From assembly GCA_015227615.1 (NCBI GenBank), contig JAALGZ010000030.1, positions 124,001 through 188,000 on the forward strand: a DNA stretch of 64,000 nucleotides. The letters are read 5' to 3'. Numbering within the stretch: position 1 is the stretch's first letter; each line of letters begins with the position of its first letter. Shown piece after piece: positions 26,073 through 38,859 of the stretch. The position numbers and the translations under genes are program-made. The notes under the pieces are model-generated. The model was not told the DNA's origin. It was given only the letters and a program-made list of their open reading frames with translations, and ran no database searches. The DNA is from Labyrinthula sp. Ha (lineage: Eukaryota > Sar > Bigyra > Labyrinthulida > Labyrinthulaceae).

Positions 26073-28335
26073 TTAATTTTAGCAAGGAGATATTTGAAGA
26101 AATATTTAGAATATATATTTAGATATAAAATATATGAATTTTATATTATGTTATGCAATTAAACGATAGTTTTTTCAAAGATTAATATCTGCAAAAAGTC
26201 AGGTGAATGAAATGGAAATATAGATACTTAGAAATACTTGGAAATTCATGGACTAAATGTCAAATTAAGCGTAGGAAGTTAATTATAGTAAAAAATAGAT
26301 ATTATCACAGCAAATATATTTAGATTAAATTAAGCATTTACAATAAAAGTGTTAGAATATTTGTTTAACCAAGTTGGACATGATGCTGTTATAACTGTGA
26401 TTCCTAAATCATGCTCGGAATATTCTGTATATAATAAATGTGGAATGTTGAAGCAAATATTTATAACATAGACGAGATTTTTCTTGCTACACAATAAAAT
26501 TGATCTGTACTTATGTTAATTTCAATACAGCCATTCAAGTTCTTTCAGAATCATGAATGGGCATTTTTCTTTGAAAGAACATGTGTGATGCTTGTCTATT
26601 TTGTAACTAAAGGCACCATCTATCTGATTAAGTCATCAATAATTTGCTTTGAAAACTTTTATTATTCGTTTAACGATGTAGTATCTGAGATGAACTGTTC
26701 TATGAAGTTTACTTCTGATTTTGAAATCAGTTTCTGCTTCCCGTGAAGCCGAATGAATGCAGCAATAGAAACCTGTTCATACTAGTAAGGTCTACGCTTC
26801 AAATAAATTCTTTCCTCAGCAGCATTTCTATAAATCTCTTTTTTCTTCGTGAAAAACTTAATTTCTTACAGGTATAAACATATTCTGTGAAGAAGAGTAT
26901 CTTTTTATTCTATTTTCAGCGGGCATGAATACTCAAGAACTATTAATATTCAATTACATTTCTAGAAATATGACATAAAATTAATGCCTCTTAAGATAAA
27001 AAATCTTTCGAGGCATTATATATTAATCTTTCTTTAGTTCGGCAAGAAAATTTAAAAAGGAAACAAAAAATTACGAAGAATATATGCATAAAATTATTGC
27101 CTGAGAGAACCTGCTATAGGTAGTTAATAAATGTGATTAAGAAGCTGCTACATAAGATAAAAAGAATATTTCTATAGAAGATTGCAAAGATCAACAAAAT
27201 TCTTTTGAATAATATTCCTATTAAAATGGACAATCAATTTTATTCAGGAATTAAATGAACACTAAGTAAGCTTGAAATCAATCTAGCAAAAATCGTTTGG
27301 AAAGACAAAGGCAAAAGAGATAGGTTTGAAGCAATCTTTTTTAACCAAGGAGGGCTTAACCCTATTTTTCTATATCATGGTTGTTGAATTTTATATTTTC
27401 CGGAGAAATAAATTATTTTCCTCGAATACTCCAGTGCATAAATAAAAAGAAATGAATCGAGTTCATTCGAAAAGAAAATTCAAGAATATAATAAAAGAGT
27501 ATAAGAATGCAACTTTCAAAGTTTGAGTGAGATAAGAACTAGAGCTAATTCGTAATATAAAGCACAACTATTGATCTTTGTTCTTTTATACGTAAAACTT
27601 TCAAGAATAAAGCCAAGATATAATGTGAAAGAAAATATATATATTTCTTTTTAGGGTAAAATGTAGAAATAATCAATTATTTCTCTAAAAGCTTTCCTAT
27701 ACATTTATTTACTTTGTTCAGTTATTCCAACTCAACTTCCTTAATATTTGAAACTCCTGAAAAAATATCTTGTTGGAGATCATACGAAAAACATTTTAAT
27801 AGAACGTATCATCCTCCACACAAACTAAAATACAAAGCTAAATTCATGCGTTCCAAAAAAAAAAGACTTATTTTAGTTAAGTTCTCAAGTTTTCCCAAAA
27901 TTCTTAAGTAAGATATAGAAAGGATTTCGTTTTATATTATATGTTCCTTACAAATCTTTCTTCAAATTAGTTCTACGTATATAAACAAAAATTTAGGTTC
28001 TTCATATGAATTCTTGTGCACACAGTTTATTATTGCATTAGACAAAACCAAGATATATTGCTGTGCTATTGTAAAATAGTTTAATATGTACGGATAGATG
28101 CAAGAATTATCAATGAATACTAATCCAAGTTGTTATTTGTTTCTCTTTATTGTATCATAACAAAGACTATGATTTACATTCCAAGAATCTTTGGAAGAGC
28201 GAATAATTTTTAGGCTCCCATAAAAAAAAACTGTGTATCTACAGTTGTTATTAACATAACTTTATCATTTAGTTTGTGTTTTGCTTGGGATGTTATTAAT
28301 GTCTTAGAAAACAAAAAAAAACATAAAATGCTTTC

Positions 28336-30405
28336 AAATGAGTGTTCACAATACTCAGTCAATTTAATTATATAGCTCTTAACCAAAACTAGCCAAGAAA
28401 AAAAAACTTTTGTTCAGATAAGGTCTCTGCAAAATTCCAGGCCAAGTTCAATTGTTTATTTTTTGTTTTCTTTAAATGAAGTGATGCTATATTTAATTTC
28501 GAAGGATCTTACAAAAGAATTCAGATTTCTTGTTATTTAATTTTAGTTCACTTTCTCAAAATGATATCTGTTTCTAAAAAGTATCCCATAGATCAATAAT
28601 TCTTATTATTTGAAGATATCTAAATTTTTCTTTTAAAAATAATTAGCATATTTACTTGGAGAAAAATGTTTTCTTTTATAACTTATGGTAGTAATCCGCT
28701 TATTTAAACCATATCTATTGGTTTAATAACATTTTCTCTATAATAAGAGTATCAACTCATTTAGGAGAAAGAAAAATTGATAATTGCTTAGACTCATAGG
28801 TTATAAGTTTTTAAAGTAAATGTAAAATTTTAAAGAGCTTAATTAAATACTTCTGTATTATTCTAATGTTTATTTCTAACTTTTCTTTTTCATTTTCTTC
28901 CATGTAAAGAGTCAAATCGAGTCTAATGAAAACAATTAGCAATAATAATTTATCAGAAAAAAGTTCAAATCATTTTTTTTTATAAAAACGCTATACATTC
29001 GTGACATTCAATTTCTAGTTTTCTCTTTCTTTCTTGTGGAACTAGGTTTGATCTTTTCTTTCAACAATTTTGATATTCTGAATAAAATATAACTGGAGTG
29101 AAACTCTGGATATATAAATTTCAATGTTTTGTAAAACATTCTTATTCTTTCTACATATAAAAGCAAGTTTGATTTGTTGGATCAAGTAAATAAATCTTGA
29201 AATAATGTTTGAATTTAATATGTATTTATTTTACATGTTTGATACAAATGTATTAATGATGTCATTAATAGAAGATTAATTGGTGGTGCATTACCGCAAA
29301 TATGAATAATTAAAGAGCAAAAGTAAAAAAAGGCACCAATTTTGGTCATGTTCAGGGAATATTGGTTTAAATACCTATCCTTGAGCTAACTCATGAACTT
29401 ATGATACGACACTGATTGCAATGCAAAAGTTTTGTGGTTTGTTTGTTGTAAAGCTTTTACCATATATTCCTCCTTTTGATAGCCCTGTTATCGAAATACC
29501 GAATTATACGATTAACAAAAGTTGAAATAGCTATACATTTAACAGTTAAATTTGAATTAAACAATATTCCGTTTGAAATTTCTGTTCTCCTTTATATTGA
29601 AACTAAATTATCGATTATCTTCAATAAACCTTTTAGTATATATATTTATCCTCGCTGTTAGAAAGCAGACACACCCTTCTTCGGAGAAGTCACAGAACGG
29701 AAAGGTTCAATATGGAACTTTTGCTTCTATATTTCTCAAATCTCAATCATTTAAAAACCTTCTTTAGAAGATTTTTTCTCAGTACTCGAATGGTGTCGAT
29801 ATACTGCTTCATTAAATATACTTGTTTCATCCGATTATTCAGCAAGGAAATTATATTTTCAATTAATAGTAGGAATACCTCACGTAGCTTTTTCCTTCTG
29901 AGAATATACCAAAACTGTTTATTTTTTATTCTATTGTTATTAAAGTATTAAATTTTCAACTTAGATAACTTATCACCTTAACCCTGAAAGGAACAAGAAA
30001 CTTGCGCAAACTTCTAGTTTGAATTTTTCATGTAACCGTATCGCGCAAGAGAGCGTTTTATCCTAAATAAATAATTCAATTTTATGCGGCTATAAGACCA
30101 CCAGTCAATCATGAACATTAAAAACAAGATTAACACGTTAACTTTTCCCATCTTAACAGAAGTTTCTTCGAGGATATTATATATTAGTCTTAGTCGCTTC
30201 ATTACTTCCCCTCGACTGAGCTAAATTTGAATTATCAATATAGAAAACCCGCTTTAATAAAATAATATTAAAATAATACCAATTACACTTACTTGAAATC
30301 AAAGAGATCAAATGATTCTGAAATTTTTTGCATATTTTGAAGTTACTGGTTTTCTGTCATTTGTTCTACCTCTTCTAAAATCTACCAAATATATATATAT
30401 ATATA
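28336..30405 (-). repeat. Right arm of 2.07-kb inverted duplication
   Basis: This is the reverse-complement copy of 10511-12587, nearly identical over about 1.95 kb. The outer edge falls in an AT microsatellite at about 30388-30408, as in the left arm. The arms enclose about 15.7 kb, so recombination between them would invert that segment. Confidence 0.9.
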
Positions 30406-30410
30406 TATTT
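30388..30410. repeat. AT microsatellite at edge of right arm
   Basis: An uninterrupted run of TA dinucleotides marks where similarity between the two inverted copies stops. The left copy has a shorter, interrupted version. Confidence 0.7.
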
Positions 30411-30999
30411 ATTTATATCATTTTGGAAGTTGTAAATGTATCAGTCTTCCCTATTCTTAATAAGTAAAGGCGAGAAAAATATCCATATGTCTAATGAGGA
30501 TAGTAGAAGCCGGTACATGGATAATTAAACGTCGAATTGACAATACTGGAGTCACTGGAGAATAGAATCTTAAATTGTTTGTTGAATAAATTGGGTACCT
30601 AGTATTTTCTTTTGCGCAAATTCTAATTTTAGTTAAGCATTTTGTTCAAGAGATTGCTTCATTTTGAAGATTTACACCAACGGAATATCATGTTCTGATT
30701 TCCTAAGTCATTTTACGATCTCAAAGTGTTCTATATTTTCAAAGGAATTAATCTCTTTCTGAAAAGAAGTTTCTCGGCGTTAAGTATCAGGCTTTGTCAC
30801 GATGTTGTTCAGAATTCTGGATGGAATTGTGTTTCTGTAAGGGTATTTCTAGCTCTTGTTTTAAGAATTTTAATCTTTAATTTGCCTATGTGTTTCCATG
30901 AACAATGTTTTCGGTGCTAATCTCGCTATTGGCCGAAGAATTCAAATGTAAGATTGGGGATGAAATTAAGTAATTTTCCAAAATAGTATTCTACGGTTG

Positions 31000-33500
31000 A
31001 TTAAGAGCTTTGGTGGAGTTACTTGAATAAATTCCATATATTTCCTGGTTTTCTAAGAATCATTCTGTTTATGCTTTTGATTTTATTAAGTTCGCAGTAG
31101 AAATAACACGTCTTGAACCTGACGATTTATTTAAAGACATATTAGTGAATTTCTTGTAGTTGTTTCTTATGGCGACAAGCTAATCTAACTTCACGATTCA
31201 GAAACTTTGGATCTTGTTCGTTTACATGTTCTTGCCGATATACATATTGAACTCTTCCACTCTGCCCAAAGAAGGATTAATTTAGCACCTTCTACACTAT
31301 TCGTGTTATGATGAATACCAAGGCCAACTGTACCAAATAGTAGAATTTTATTGAAGCTTGGGTGCTTTTGGTGACCCATTTGATAGGATGAAAGCTGGTG
31401 CTCTCTCTGCATGGAATTTGATACCCTGAAAGGGTGCTTCCGCTCGAAGTCGCAATATTTTATACCGGCTCTTGTCTGGATGAGAAAAGTCTGGTTTATG
31501 ATCATAACTAAACAAATTTTTCGTTTAGCTTTGCTATTCTCCGAAGCGAAGTATTTTACTAAAAACTTGCGTTATATTCCATGTTATTCACAGCATTCGT
31601 TTAGCTTCTGGAACTCTGTGCTTTGATTTCTGAATATGCTTCTTATGTTGAAGTTGAAGGTTTGTTTTTGTTTCTCCTTCTTTGTAATAGTTTTTATGTT
31701 GCTTTAGTTTTTGTTTTAGCCGATATAGGTGTTTTAAAGTGTGAATAAACACAAAGATGCGGAAGAAATACTTAAGTCCTAAAACACCCGGGTTCAATCT
31801 GTCAACAGTATCTATATGGAATTTCTCAAATAGTTCAGTACCGCGAAATCGCTTAAATTTGTGATTTTCTAAATGATTTCCTTTTTTTTCTTTGAACTAT
31901 TTTCCCTGTAGCATGACCAACATAGAAGTATTGCGTCAGAGTCTTAAATCCTTTAGCTCTCAAGTTATCATTATTCATACGTCCGAGGCGATAATGCATT
32001 AGATCGACAGTAGAAATTGATAAACTACGTATTGATAGGTTATTCTTTGTTTTCAGTTTGGCACGAATAAAAAATGATATTCCTTAGGGGGGTATTTGGG
32101 AATGTGACTTGGGTTTTTTAATATGTTATAGCTTTTTGATTCTTTGACGATATTGAAGTTTTCATCTAGAAATTTAGATTTAGAGATAATTATTTCATTG
32201 TCTGGTAATTCTCGAATGTAAATTATGCTTGAAATGAATGGTACCTTATTCAGTAAAACTGTTTCTATATTCCCAGAGATATTGTCAAAAGCTTTCTGCT
32301 ACAAGGTTCATATTACAGAGACATTCTATTTGGTCACATGATTTGATATATATTATTTATTCCCAGTTATGTATCTAATAGTTCTAGAATTAAGTAGCAT
32401 AAATAAGCACCAAGGTTCAAACCTACAGCTGTATTTCTCGTTGATACGTTTAAGTTGTATAATGATAATAATTAGCATAAATAAAAACATGTTTGACTCA
32501 TTTGACGTGCATTCCTCTAGTATATATTCATCTTCATTATCTGACTGTTGTTTTTCTTATTCCAGTGGACCTTCATAGTTTCGTTGCTTCAGCATCTTAG
32601 TCACGAACAACTTGTTGATTAGAACTATAATTTAAACACTCTATATCTTTTGTAGGGCAGTAAATAGATTTGTGACCCCATCCAGAACAAGTGGTACATC
32701 CTCTGTCTATTCCTGACAAGAGTTTATTTGCTGAAGAATTTTTTTCTTTTTCATTTTGGGTTGTGTCATGATCGTATTTTTGATGCATATTTTTGAGCCG
32801 CTATTCTTGACTTTAGAATTTTTATTGTCCCTCAAACATAAGCTAGCTTCTTTAGCTTGAAAGTAGACGGACGCTTCATCCAGTTTTTTTTCAGTGAACA
32901 TAAAATTTTTAGCTTGAATACAGCATCAGGAATACCTCGAATAAAACTTCCTAGAATATATTTATATTCTTGGCCACCGTATAACCTGTATTCAGCTAGA
33001 CGAGTTTGAAACATGTTAATATACGGATATAGGTCACGAAATTGAATGTTTTTCAGTCTTCTACTTGATGACATTTCGGCGAACTTGTTATCTTCTTCGC
33101 AATGATTACAGATCTTGTTGAAACCTTCATATACATTCCTTGCTGGAATCGATATAATCTAAGAGTTCTTGAGATAAAGCTCTTTTTAGTGTGTGCTTCA
33201 CGGGCAGTGCTGATGAGAAAAACTGTACTTTTCCATCAACAAACTTGTCAAGGTCGTCAAAGAATGAAATCACAATATCGTTGAAAAGGTTATTTTCAGA
33301 GATCAATAATAGTTTAATCAGCGTTATAGGTGAATCATTTAAAATCTTATTATATGTTTTCATTTATTCTGACGATAGCATCTTTATTGATTTGTCAGCA
33401 AGCAACTTGATAATATACGATGCAGAGAAAATTCTGTCAGAAACAAAAAACGCGGCTAAATGTCGCATAGCAGGAATATTGAAAGATGTTTCTCTTCTAA
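31000..33500 (-). mobile_element. Ty1/copia-like retroelement relic
   Basis: Minus-strand fragments lie in the order expected for a copia element. Gag-like segments (about 33.36-32.6 kb) end in a CCHC zinc knuckle, C-x2-C-x4-H-x4-C, at 32657-32698. A pre-integrase-type segment with a motif like HYRLG lies near 32.0 kb, and the start of an integrase core near 31.6-31.85 kb. No reverse transcriptase or LTR was recognised. The element is old and broken in many places, so its limits are approximate. Confidence 0.6.
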
Positions 33501-33539
33501 ATAAGCTAAGATACTTTCCTTCCATTCTCTAAATATGAT

Positions 33540-35587
33540 TTTAGAGTTTCCAAGTTTTGGAATGTCTTTAATATTCATGAAGCTCGTCATTTTTGTATGG
33601 TTTCTGATTTGTAAAAATGTGGGTTTTGCATGGCAATGTACTACTGATATAAAACTTAATATGAAGCTAAACGAGAAAAACAGTATTTAATAAATACAAA
33701 TATAAAGTTTCTAGCTTCCGAAGTGAGAACATGTCTTGAGAGATAAATATTTAGGAGGAAGCCCATCATTTGATTTTTTTAGATGTAGCTAGTTAAAAAG
33801 GTATATAAGACATATGTATAGCTAGAAAATGATTTTCTTCTTTTGAGGTCTTTTGACTTGTATAATAAGTTCTACTTCATAATTAAATCTCTCAAGGTAA
33901 TATCTGTAAGCTTCAAAGATCGTTTTAGGATTAATTATGAAAAGAAACAACGGGAACAATGAGAGTATGGCTTAAACTCTTAATCTCTTACTCTATCCTT
34001 GAAATAATTTTGTCTATTTAGTTCTCGTTAAGAGTTAAGTATAAATATAGCCGCTGCATGGCTCAGTAGCTAACTATAGCTACAAGAATTCTAATTCTTT
34101 GTTCCAGTTGATGAAATAAAAACTTCTCTAAAAGCGTCGAGAAAATGATCGGCATCAAGAAAAGCACCGAGCCCGCAAATAAGAATCATAAATCCAACCC
34201 GAAACGTGAGAAACTAGCAAAGCATCTTTAGATTTCTTGCCCGATAATTATTACAACATCCCAGTAGATGTCATATATGTCCCAATAAATGTGGAATATT
34301 TTAAAAGATTCGCATATTGAAGAAGTGGATATTTCTCGGTGAAGATGTGATTCACTTTGTCGATTTACTCTATCTTGACAAAGAAAACTACTTTGTGAAA
34401 GATTATTGATATTGATAACACAGAATGTATAGTGTGGCCACATAGTATGATTTGAAACGAGGATGTTCAGTTAAGAATTGTTGCTCATATTTCATGAAAA
34501 ACATTTCCCTGGGAAAGTTTCAGATGAGTTTATTAAACAATATCATCTAATATTATCATATGGTTTAGCCTTGCAAAAATTTGGGATTGTATTTTAATGC
34601 TCTTAGTTACTTCTATAACTTCTTTTGACCTTACACGGCAAATTACTTTTCTAATCTGGTCAAATATATATATTTTTTGATGCCTACTTGGACGTTGGTA
34701 GCCCTTAGATCTTACAAGCAGGACATAACTGACACAAATCTCTCTCTTGCGTCTTGTGGAAATGGAACACATTAAACCAACCCCCGGCACATTTTCTTGT
34801 CATAGCACTGAAAACTTGAACCACTAACGCTCCACAGAGCCAATCATTCAAAGCTTAGTCTCTTACTCATAAGGCCTTGATGACTTGAGGAACCCATGAG
34901 GCATTGTCTGCCCCTCTGCCCAAATAAAAGCTTTCTTCTTATTGATTAGACGACTTTAGAAACTAACTATTGTATTAGCTGCTGTTTCTTGCATCTACTT
35001 TTGCTTGTATTGGGTCGGCATATTCTTCTTCTAGGACACCTGCCAGCACCTTCGCACTTTCAATTTTTTATTCCTGTATCCTAACTGTAACTTCCGGTGG
35101 TACTTAATAATGCATCAACTTTAACCTTATTCTTGGTTCTTTCTGTGTCGTGCTCGTGCCCAATTATCTGGAACACTTTAGCTACCATACTATGTGCTGG
35201 AGGTTCTCAAAAATTATTTAAAGCAGCATTCCGTTCTTCTACAGCCGATTCAGTAGGAAAAACTTCAGTCCTTTACAAATATTTTCCTGGGTTAATGCTC
35301 CTAGTTAGTAGCATTCATACTCTTATTTTAATAAACCAGTGTGAATGAGTGTGGTTTTATTTCAAGTATTATCTCTAAAATTCTGTTACTGAATAGTTTT
35401 CTCTTTTTTCTTCTCGCTCTAGATGCTTAAATCTGGTAGAAAATAAACGAACAATTAATAAGTTCAAAGAAGAAAACGAAAAATGAAGTGTTCAAACGCA
35501 TACTGTAGAGTATACTTAACAATATAGGAATATACTGGATGTACCAAAACTTTCCCAGGTTGAATATCCAGAAGCGAAACTTGAGGT
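33540..35587. other. Intergenic region between copia relic and adaptin gene
   Basis: No gene is firmly supported. A plus-strand frame at about 35097-35348 is hydrophobic at both ends and could be a fragment of a small membrane protein, but it lacks an ATG in frame at its start and I cannot assign it. A GC-richer patch lies at about 34.78-34.93 kb, with no RNA fold that I can defend. Confidence 0.4.
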
Positions 35588-38500
35588 TTATTGTAAGATT
35601 AAGCTTTGTACTTTTTGTATAAAATGAGGAACATGTCCTCGCAGTACAAACGAAACATCCCCCCCTGAAAAATCAGCTTGCATCAATACAACAGAAAAAG
35701 GATCATTCGCAACAAAACAAAGACTAAAATAGTCTTTATCAGGCCTACTTGCAATTAAGCTGAACCCTTTCTGCTTTAACATTTCACTCAATTCTTTTCT
35801 TAGTTCACTTGCACCTGCTCCTGATGTTGTTATTTCAAACTTGAGAACTCTTGATGAATCTTCTGTTTTATCTAAATCTTGCCAAAGTGAAACAAAACCT
35901 TTTTTATGAAAGGGTTCATTCCTAAGCACTAGATTTAGCGCTTCAACTTTAACTAAAAAGTAAACAAGCGAAAAAAAATACTTGAAGTTTTTGTAACTAT
36001 ATCATTGGCAGAGTTTCTCAAAGCAACATCGACAGAGACTTCATTCGTTGTTTCTTTTGGTGTGTCATCAAATAGTCCTTCTACTAAATCATCAGTACTT
36101 GAATTAACTTGATCCTTAACAACTTCCAAAGCAACTTCCGTTGATGCAGTTTGTCCTTTGGAAATATGCTTACTTAGTTTTATAATCTTATTCTTTTGCT
36201 TTAAACCTAAAATATTTTTCCGAAATTGAAGGTTGATTTCTGAAACAGATGAAGAAACAAAAATATTTTGAATTTCCAGAAGCAATTTTGACCCGGAAAA
36301 CTTATAACTGATATCTAATCCAAAACCATTGTTTTCATTTTCACTTGTATTTTGTATTAAGTAAGTTTTGTTAAAAGTTTTACTTGAACCAAAATCAAGA
36401 ATATCATCAACCACAGGAGAAGATTTGCTTTCATCAAACAAACCCAATAAATTATCTTGTGCAGGTTTTTCAAGTTTCAATTCTTTAATTTGACCTTGCT
36501 GAACTTCATTTTTAACATTTCTTACAAAATTCTCTGGTTTTTGTTCATAAATAGCTGAAAGAGTTCCAAAATTTAAACCATGATACAAATATAGTGAAGA
36601 TTCTGCTTCAATATTTTCTTGTCCATGTGATTTAAACTCTAGAATAACTTGTTTTATTATTTTCACAGAGTTTTCATGTGAAACAAGAAGACCAGAATAA
36701 AATTCAGCTCTTCTTCTTTCGACAAAAAATGATGAACTCTTACTTTTCTCAATCAGCAAGAATAAAAGATTCTCTGCAAGTTTTAGTTCTTCTTCTTTAG
36801 AAATAGAGCCCATTTCACCTACAGCAGTGATTAACGCCGTAACTGATTTGTATTTTACTCTCGACAAAACTGCAGGAAAATTAATTGAAGCGGTCAAAGA
36901 TAAATAAAATTTCAAACAAGTTGTAAGTAGCATAATTCTCGCATTTAGAGTTTCTGATTTGTAGTTTGAAAACAGTTCATCTGAAAAAGTAGCTAATAAT
37001 CTAAGCGTGTCTTGAATCATAGAGCTAAATTCTCCAATTATAAAAACTAAGGCAGAATTAAGTTCTTCAAAAGTACATTTTTCGCACATTAATTCAATTA
37101 AAGATATAATTTCTTCAGATGCTGATGAACCAATATCTAAGGCAACAATATCTTTTATTCCATAAATGCCTTGATTCAAAGTAAACTCTTCACTTGTACT
37201 TTGCAAAACAACTTTCAAACTTTCAATACACTTTTTTACAACTTCAATTTCACCTCTTGAAAAAAATATTTGTGCAATCTTTGAAATTGATAAAATACTT
37301 TCTGTTACAAACTTCTCTAGAACAGGATTTTCGTCCGTGGTGGTCAATGAGTAAATCTTCAATTCACTTAATACTTTCTCAATAATATTTCCTGCATTAA
37401 TATTCTTCAAAGAACATAAATTAACTAAGAGATTTATTTTCTGCTGCTGTAAATATCCAGGCTCATCAACTGAAACAAAAAAGTTTGAAACTTGATCCAT
37501 GAATAAAGATGTTTTCACAGAAAATTTTTTTGTTTGGAATAGTTGCACCAAAGTATTAATACTTTTTAATACTACAAACTGCAGTTCAGGTAAATCAACA
37601 TTTAACTTATACGCCGATACCAAAGCACTCTCAATCTGACTTAAAACTTTTTTATGTTGATTAACATCTGTTTCATTAAGCAAAATAATCAATAATCTTA
37701 CCGCTGAGGTAATGACAGCAGTGTTAGAATGCTGTAACCTGGGCAAAACTCTCTCAATAACCTTCTTAACATCTAATCCAACTCTTCCTAATACCCCTGA
37801 AAAAGAAAATCCTTCACTTAGACAATCTAAAACATAAACTTGACTCCATTCAGAAGCCTCATTTAAAATCGACAATAACTTAGCAACCAATTTTTTCTCC
37901 CATGGAATAAATTCTTCATCTTTTGTATACTTTAGAGATTGAATCATCTTTATTGAGCACAAAGCGTTTGAAACAACAATAGAAACTTTATCATTGAGCA
38001 AATTAAGTAAATTATCCACAATTCCAGCTTCTGAGCAAGCTTCAAAACTTGAATAACCAGCAGAACAAATCTTTCCGACAGATGTAGCCGCGGTTTTTCT
38101 AATGTACGCATCATCATCTTTCAGAGCTAAGTTTAGCGGCTGAATAAGATAAGGAACTAGATCAGGAAGGGATAAACAGATTGAGGAGAGAGTTCTTAGA
38201 GATAACGAGAAAATGAGTGGGTTTGCGTTTGGATTGAGGTCTTTTAAGAAGGAATTTATGGAGAGAAGAGTGAGTTGTTGATTTGTTGTTGCGTGATTCA
38301 TCAAGTAGAGATAAACAAGTTTTTTCATATAAAAGATAATCAGAAAGAAAATATATACTTGAATATCTGAAGTTTGACTACATACAACGACATCCGAGAA
38401 AAGAGAAGAGACATCTTTGCCGACTATGGGAGTTATAGGGAGGGTTAGGGATACCTGTATAAGATGCAGTAACTTTCTTGAGGGCCTTTAGACGATGAGA

Positions 38501-38617
38501 TTCTTTAATGTGATGCAATTCTTGCTTTAGTTCATATAATTCGCCTTTTCTTTTAGATGTAAAGTATCTTCCATCATTTCCTTTTGGTTTTAATGATTCA
38601 ACTTTTCCAATCTTCAT
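35588..38617 (-). CDS. Beta-adaptin, AP-1/AP-2 large subunit
   Basis: This is the beta subunit of a clathrin adaptor complex, acting in coated-vesicle formation at the trans-Golgi, endosome or plasma membrane. Exons are 38455-38617, 38359-38423, 35982-38328 and 35588-35952. They sum to exactly 980 codons (979 aa), close to the family's usual ~940. The N-terminus (YFTSKRKGELYELKQEL) matches the conserved start of beta1/2-adaptins. The trunk has KKLVYLYLMNHA near residue 78, DDAYIRKTAA, and PRLQHSNTAV near 270. The short hinge has a clathrin-box-like LLGLFD. The C-terminal appendage has INLQFRKN (about 755) and the platform subdomain ending PHFIQKVQSLIL. The introns are 31, 30 and 29 nt; the middle one (38329-38358) lacks an AG acceptor. 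QVYVLDCL and PRLQH favour AP-1/2 over AP-3 or AP-4. TTTCCCG motifs lie 140-240 bp upstream. Confidence 0.93.
38329..38358 (-). other. Putative 30-nt intron without AG acceptor
   Basis: Comparison with beta-adaptins predicts exactly 10 extra residues here, between QTSDIQ and MKKLVYLYL. The insert starts GTATAT, is T-rich and contains CTGAT, which resembles a branch point. Its 3' end is TTTTAT, followed by ATG, with no AG. It has no in-frame stop, so it could also be translated as a hydrophobic insert. Confidence 0.5.
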
Positions 38618-38757
38618 GAATTTTTTCTTGATTTGCTTCTTTGTTTACATTAATATTTTACTTTAATCCTTTACTAATATATATTAATCTCCACAAATCC
38701 AATTCATCTTCCGATAACAAGAACCGCTGAAATACTTTCCCAAAACATTTGTACATA

Positions 38758-38851
38758 TTTCCCGTTGGTTTGATTTCCCGAAAGAATATATATGGTTTTT
38801 ACCTATATCGGGAAAATTTTCAAATAATACGGTTCTTTTCCTTTTCCCGGG
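38758..38851. promoter_or_regulatory. TTTCCCG motif cluster upstream of beta-adaptin
   Basis: There are two TTTCCCG copies (38758-38764 and 38774-38780), one CGGGAAAA (38809-38816) and one TTTTCCCGGG (about 38841-38851). They lie 140-240 bp upstream of the adaptin start at 38617. The arrangement parallels the cluster upstream of gene A at 5.8 kb, which suggests a shared promoter element. Confidence 0.45.
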
Positions 38852-38859
38852 TTCGTTGC

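Larger units (their letters stand above)
25605..28335 (-). repeat. Right inner, diverged part of the inverted duplication
   Basis: This is homologous in reverse complement to about 12588-13960. It is clear around the Zn2Cys6 gene and its upstream region (25.6-26.1 kb) and again next to the outer arm (about 28.1-28.3 kb). The middle part (about 26.1-28.1 kb) has little visible match and is probably extra sequence on this side. It includes unrecognised frames at 26513-26746 and 27714-27911, the latter Lys-rich. Confidence 0.55.

Noticed and set aside
35097-35348. Hydrophobic plus-strand frame with a segment CPIIWNTLA, faintly like phospholipid N-methyltransferases
   Set aside because: It starts without an ATG, lacks the family's S-adenosylmethionine-binding region and has no clear continuation.
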